NCBI GenBank assembly: GCA_963920665.1
Contig: OY987264.1
Span: 32,406,906-32,470,905, forward strand
DNA from: Straminergon stramineum
Lineage: Eukaryota; Streptophyta; Bryopsida; Hypnales; Calliergonaceae
DNA length: 64,000 nucleotides
Direction: 5' to 3'
This document shows positions 58,769 to 64,000 of the stretch, one piece after another. The notes below the pieces were generated by a model that was not told the DNA's origin, did not search any database, and was given only the letters and a program-made list of their open reading frames with translations. Each line of letters begins with the position of its first letter. Within the stretch, counting starts at the first letter, position 1. Made by a program: the position numbers and the translations under genes.

Positions 58769-58975
58769 TGTTAGCATATAGACCGTTACTGTATTAGGGT
58801 TAGAATAGGACCTTCAGTTTTCATCCTTAGGATGACATTCATCTATAGATAATTAGGTTTAGCACCTCATTAGTTTGTACTTAAGCGGGTTAATCCCCAC
58901 TTTTGAAGCTAGAGCAGAAGCTCCACTTGTTTCTCCTTGAGTCATGTCTATAAGATAGCAGTGTCAGTTCCTACA
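58769..58975 (+). repeat. Copia 3' LTR (207 bp)
   Basis: Starts TGTTAGCATATAG and ends TTCCTACA, followed by the GTTTC target duplication. The six differences from the 5' LTR are all transitions, two of them CG/TG pairs. Confidence 0.95.
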
Positions 58976-60428
58976 GTTTCATGCATTTGGATTGTGCAGC
59001 ACTTGGTGCATGATGGACTCCACAACACGACGATTGCGTAAGATGCCTAACGCAGTTCAAGTAGAGTTGAACCCTTTCTTTTGGGATGATTGATTTGTTT
59101 TCGAACAGAGAGACTTACTTTCAAACCGAATCATCAAATTAGATAACCTGAGTGCTGAGTACGTGAGCCCTCCTCTCAAGGTAACTTGATTTGCCACTTG
59201 ATTTCTAAACTTGCCACACAATATCCACGCTTAGGCAATGAACTTAATAAATAGTTATAAGTCTTTAGAAACATGGAGCCTTAGTTGAGTGAAAATCAGG
59301 ACTTGTTCGAACCAAGGAGTCTACTCAACTTGGCTGGATTTTACCAAATAATTCTAGTCCAATTCGAATAGGACATAATTTTCACTACACTGTTTCATGC
59401 AATTACTAAGATATTTCTAGAGCTAGTGATTCTCATGGATTCAGAATCTTCATATTGTGAAGATATCTTCACTCTTTGAAAGTATAATTTCAATTCACAA
59501 TATAATTGAACACCATTGATTTCTTTCCTGTAGCAATTTTCTCAGAAAAGTGCACTGGAGGTCACGAGTTCTCAAATATGGTTTGAAGTGAGAAAAGTAT
59601 GGATTTGACTTTATATGGTATGCTCACCAATAATCATCTTGTATTGAAATTCAACAAAAACTAGTTGGAATTCGGTTCAAGGAAGATTAATGTGTGCTTC
59701 TTAGCAATTCAAAGCAAAGGAAAGTGGAATTGGAAATAGAGTATTTTAGCTCTCAAAAAGGAGAGATATTCACTTCTAAATTTCATTGTAGTAGAACACC
59801 AAGAATTGATAACCAGGTTGTTTACAAATCTAGCACGCACATACTCAAAGAATACAATGAGCATCCAAATAGTGAATTCACATAATAGCACAAGTTCAAT
59901 GATTTCTCCCAATGGCTTCGTTTACTGATAATCTACTGTTCATATTTGGAGTGTTGATAATTAGAGTTGATAATGGATGCTCATGCTTTATGTGCTTAAC
60001 ACATGTTGTTGTGTTTCAGACTTGTAGGGTAGACCTGGACCTAAACCAACACGTGAGCAATCTCAAGTACATAAGCTGGACCCTTCAGGTAAAAGAATTC
60101 TTAAACATGATCTGGCCGTTCTATTCAACAATTAATTGTAAGTTGGTGTATCCTTTACAAAATGAATTAAGTCTTTTTCAAAATTTTAATCCATTATAAG
60201 CAAATGTTTTTGTGGCACCTGCAGAGTGTGCCAGAGGAGCACATGGAGACCCACAATTTGACAAGCATATCCCTGGAGTATCGACGAGAATGCCAAAGCA
60301 AAACCATTGTTGAGTCTCTCACAAGCTCTAAATCCATGGTGCGAGAAGATCAAGACATTGCAGCTTTGGCTCTTGCCGAGGGCTATTGGACATTATTTGT
60401 CAAACCCGGGTGTAACTCCTGTTGCTAG

Positions 60429-63400
60429 TTCACTTTCTCCAAACTCAAGGCTCCAAGCAACAAGAAATTGTCAGGGCGAGGACAACATGGCAATCTAAAT
60501 CTACTTGAAGAAGAGGAATTAAGTGAAAGCACACAAAATTGTCCAAATTATCGTTAGTGCATGGTTCCTATTATTGAACTACAAATGTTTATGTTGGGTC
60601 TTGCTGGTAGTCAGAAGGGGATTCTATATTAAACTCTAAAAGTGCATTTTTGGACACCATATAAATAAACTATGAATTCTCAAAGTGTTGGAAATAGGTA
60701 TAAATCAAATCCATCCTAGGATCTCATCTTCAAAGAGAGCTTACTTTTTAGGCAAGACTCTAGAACGGAAATTTTTGCAAAAAGATCATAATTAGGTGCA
60801 ATTACTTATATGTTGATCCTAAGGTAGCCTATTAACTAACAATATCATATAGGTGTATTAGGAACATGTGATATTTTTGAATCTAGTTAAGTCATCTTGT
60901 ATTTGACTATAGAGAATAATTGAAGTAATTGAAGATAAGAGAGTCATTGGAAATGTACTAGTAATTTCCAAAAGAATACTTGTATGATGTACTAATAGTT
61001 GGTTAATTTTGCGCCTTAGAGTATCCTCTATGCATCCAACTTAATGGCCCTCCAAATACATTAACTTTCTATTGGTATATAATTAGAACTTAAAACTATT
61101 ATCATAATTGGAAGTGCATCCAAAAGCACTTTTAATAAACATAATTATGTCGAGATTTAGACTTTGGATGACCAAGGTACAACCCTTCAAAAACAAACAA
61201 AGAGAAAATAATATAAGGGTCATTGCAAATCAACCAAATACATCAATTTAACATGCTATTGGCATAAATTTTCTTGATTTGTGTGAGCACCAATTTACCC
61301 ACCCTAGATAAATCACAAGTTCAACCACGTTCTAGGGGTTTGACTAAATGACTCCTACTTTTGGTTGTCCAAGCACGGGCCATTGTGCCTTATAAGAAAT
61401 GAATCTTTTCTAAGTGCCTAAGTGTGCACAAATGTGCAAGAATCACCAAATCTAACTTCCAATACAATCATGCTAATGGTTGGCCGAATGGATGAGGCTT
61501 CCATGGTTTGGGTTTAACTCATGTCAAGGAGGAACTAACTTCAAAACCTTCTAGAGAATTCCTTGACCTTTCTAAAAACATAAAATTCAACCATATCCAA
61601 CTCTCCTAGCAAAAATTATGGGTGGATGAAGTTTGATCGCTACTTAGTTCATCAAACTTCATCTACAACTTAAGCCTATTTTCTTAATTAAGAATGACTT
61701 AATATTTCATGGGGGAGGTGGGGGTCTAAGAAGAAGGGATCTACCAAAATTTGGAGTTTGGTCTAATTTGGACACTTCTAGAAACTTTTCATTCAAGCCT
61801 AGGCTAAACTTCATCCTTCTTTATCTTCTTGGATTTTTGGCTTTTCTAGAAACAGGGGGGAGGGGGGGTGTCTTATGAGCTCCCCCGGGTATGCAACTCC
61901 CATATTATATGGCCCTGGTTATAATCACTTATAATGCATTTTAGTCCAATCTCAATGGATTTAATTTGTTTTAATGTAGAAAACTCTTGTAGCCCTCTTA
62001 ACAAGGAATCCAAAAATGTAATTACATACATGAAGTGAATATTTTTTGAGGACAATAATAGCATTAAAAAACTAATTATAAGAGTTTTTTTAATACATGT
62101 ATCGTGGGACAAGCTACCCAACTTTTTGGACTTTCTAATAAAAATTTCAGATTTTTTTATTATAAATAAAACACTATGAATGAATTTTAATTTTAATTGG
62201 AGGGAACTTCTTGTATAGATTTTTGAAAATTATGCATAAGTGTTTAAATTCTTCATATATATTTTGATTTTTTTTCTAATATGTATGTAACCCAACATTT
62301 TTTACATTTCATTTTTTAAATTTGGTCTTCGCCTAAGTTTTTGGTCTTTTTAATTTGATATAATTTTTACAAAAGCCGCCCTCTAAGCCGTTTTAATGCC
62401 AAGGACCCCTGTGTATAATACAAGAATTGCGTACCCAGGTGAGCTCCCCTTAGCTTGTTCTATAGGCCTACAGTCCTATCTTCTTTATTCCATGCGACCC
62501 TCTAAGGTTTTTACTAATCCTCCCTAGTGTTCAAGTTTTGGTCTAACTTTCTACCTATTTACAAATTTTTTGGTAATTTTATATTTTCTTCTTGTAGCCC
62601 CTAACTCTAGCTTTCTATTCTGGTAAGATGATTGCTAATCCAACTTTCCTACTAAAAGTTCTTGATAGATGAAGTTCGATTGCAAGTCGGTGCTTAAAAC
62701 TTCATCCACTAATTTCTTCTAATCTACAATTTGGAATCAGGTTTTTCTTTCATACTTGGACTCTAATTCATGTTCTCCTTCTAATTCTCTCAATTTGTCT
62801 CCAAATTTTACGTCTAGCTATTTCCCATCTAATATAATTCCTAACCTTCATCCGGCAATAACTTTCTCCTTTTTTTCCCGATTTGGGCATGCCTTAGGGT
62901 TTTGGAGAGCTACGAGCCTCCTCTCTGGGGTTATAACTTAAAAAACAACTTGATCTCTAGTCTTAGGGGTCTGACTTGGGGCTAAGCCTCAGCCAAAGTT
63001 AGTGGTTGCTAATTGGGCGGGTTGGAATAGTTTAAGGAGGGGGGTAGCTTCTTACCTCGGAGTTAATGCCATTGATCATGCCTCCTAGGGGTACTTCCTC
63101 CTCGACCATTACCTCCCGTGATGTGATGCAATTGATAGTTGTTTCAATAAAGGGTGAGTCAATACATGGTTGGCTCTTTGTACTCCTACCACCCTTACCC
63201 TTTTTTTTCTACTTCCTTGCCTCTTTTTCTTTATATCCTATTCCTCTTACATTCTTGGAAGTGGACTAACTACCCTTGTTCCACATTTCTAGGCGTAATT
63301 AAGGACGTGTCATTGTCCCTTATGTCTTAAACTACCTCTTATGCTTGACATCTCGATATACACCTAATTTTAATCCAATGGTCAAAACAAAGTGAGGAGG

Positions 63401-63540
63401 TTTCTTTTCTATCTTATCTCCCTCATCTTTTCTCTATCTAACCTCAAGTGGCCTTCATCTCCTCGCCACTCTCTCCACCTCTTGAATTAACCTACCACAT
63501 GCTTGTCTTCATTGCTTCTTTTTTTTCCTTGTTTTGTAGG
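60429..63540. other. Intergenic DNA, no gene seen
   Basis: AT-rich to about 61300, then more mixed. A G run lies at about 61855-61868. Short open frames show no family resemblance. Confidence 0.45.
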
Positions 63541-64000
63541 AGACAAGGAATTGACTTCCTCGCTTTGGCGCTTAGTTAGAGGGAGGCCAAACTCGATCCT
63601 TGCTTTGATTTCCCCTTGCTCTGTTCCTTTTTTACCTCTCCTCCTTACGTTCTCCCAAATCTCCCACTATTGGACCTAATTTTCCATTATTGGACCCCAA
63701 TTTCCACTACTAGACCCTACTCCCGAAGGAGCCTAATTTCGGCCTTTCCCCACAGTTCTAATTGTATCAAAACCCAACTCAATTGTATTGTAGACCCCTC
63801 CTTGACTTTGATTGTACCCGAGCCCTTTTCCGCAACTTTGATTGTAATCGGAACCCTGCCCGATTGGACCTTGAACCCCAACCTAATTGTACTCAAAATC
63901 CCACCCCGACTCTATCCATCCCCTTCCCCATGGTACTAGTCCCCTCCCTTGCTTGCTAATACCTGGCTTGGCCTCAAGTTGGTGTTGGAGTGTTGGAGGT
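63541..64000. other. Pyrimidine-rich stretch with short tandem repeats at window end
   Basis: CCACTATTGGACCTAATTT-like 19-20 bp units repeat three times at about 63665-63720. TTTGATTGTA phrases recur at about 63808-63850. Open frames in several registers are a by-product of the composition. This could be the edge of an element that continues outside the window. Confidence 0.4.

Larger units (their letters stand above)
51992..58975 (+). mobile_element. Ty1/copia LTR retrotransposon, degenerate, with nested solo LTR
   Basis: This is a full-length element of 6984 bp, or about 5.7 kb without the nested LTR. It is flanked by the 5-bp target duplication GTTTC (51987-51991 and 58976-58980). LTRs are 207 bp each. 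The order Gag, protease, integrase, reverse transcriptase, RNase H defines Ty1/copia. The element lies sense-strand within an intron of the thioesterase-like pseudogene. Several stops, frameshifts and an altered integrase catalytic site make it non-autonomous. Confidence 0.95.
50447..60428 (+). pseudogene. FatB-type acyl-ACP thioesterase, probable pseudogene split by a copia element
   Basis: FatB enzymes release fatty acids from acyl carrier protein in plastids. Recognisable exons are about 50447-50855 (Ser/Lys-rich start, then YRQKVVIRSYEVGADKATSI), 51021-51153 (VGDRFGAT..LLWVVSKVHVEV), 51515-51627 (WIARAGKNGKRRDWIVRHC), 59000-59180 (TRRLRKMP, LNPFFW), 60020-60088 (DLDLNQHVSNLKYISW) and 60225-60428 (SVPEEHMETH, LEYRREC). 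The Asn and His of NQH and the Cys of YRREC remain. Defects: the first two junctions are each one base out of frame with GT-AG splicing, TGA 59091-59093 interrupts the 59000 exon, and the C-terminus stops early without the usual RGRTEW ending. The copia at 51992-58975 sits in the intron between 51627 and 59000, whose phases still match. A functional gene with unseen exons is less likely. Confidence 0.75.

Noticed and set aside
63616..63959. Proline- and threonine-rich open frames at the window end.
   Set aside because: They arise from a pyrimidine-rich stretch with short tandem repeats, and two frames are open at once.

Overview
The window is nuclear DNA from a land plant. It is AT-rich and repeat-rich, with three well-preserved protein-coding genes, one broken gene and many decayed transposable elements. 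Plant origin is shown by a class II KNOX homeobox gene, an LHT-like 8 type amino-acid transporter, a mitochondrial-type PRXIIF peroxiredoxin, FatB-type acyl-ACP thioesterase exons, and a Ty1/copia element primed by plant initiator tRNA-Met. The divergence of the KNOX and thioesterase sequences from flowering-plant versions suggests a non-seed plant (bryophyte, lycophyte or fern). That is an inference; I cannot name the species.

Layout. 1-3160: repeat-derived DNA with a Stowaway-like MITE (613-693), a Tc1-like transposase relic (about 1420-1655, minus) and a TA-flanked TIR element (2464-2712). 3163-5538 (minus): PRXIIF peroxiredoxin, 5 exons, including a 30-nt exon. 5900-19700: gene-free repeat DNA, including a fold-back element, two 530-560 bp TIR elements, three copies of a roughly 0.93-kb element flanked by TTAA, and a degenerate tandem array. 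19900-26270 (plus): KNOX class II gene, 6 coding exons, one GC-AG intron. 28243-31198 (plus): LHT-like 8 transporter, 5 exons. 31400-46500: repeats, two further TTAA-flanked elements, a 1298-bp solo LTR with perfect 5-bp target duplication (38070-39367), and purine-rich tandem repeats. 46500-47070: an unidentified gene-like island and twin palindromes. 50447-60428 (plus): FatB-like thioesterase with several frame and splice defects, split by a 7-kb copia retrotransposon (51992-58975). The copia itself carries a nested solo LTR (57366-58659). 60430-64000: no recognisable gene.

The intact genes do not form a pathway; they are ordinary neighbours separated by repeats. The most unusual features lie in the mobile DNA. 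The copia 3' spacer carries, on the opposite strand, an open reading frame for an RNase H1 hybrid-binding (viroplasmin-like) domain. A dispersed family of non-autonomous elements has CCCCTAAA termini and TTAA on both sides, a piggyBac-like signature that is unusual for plants.
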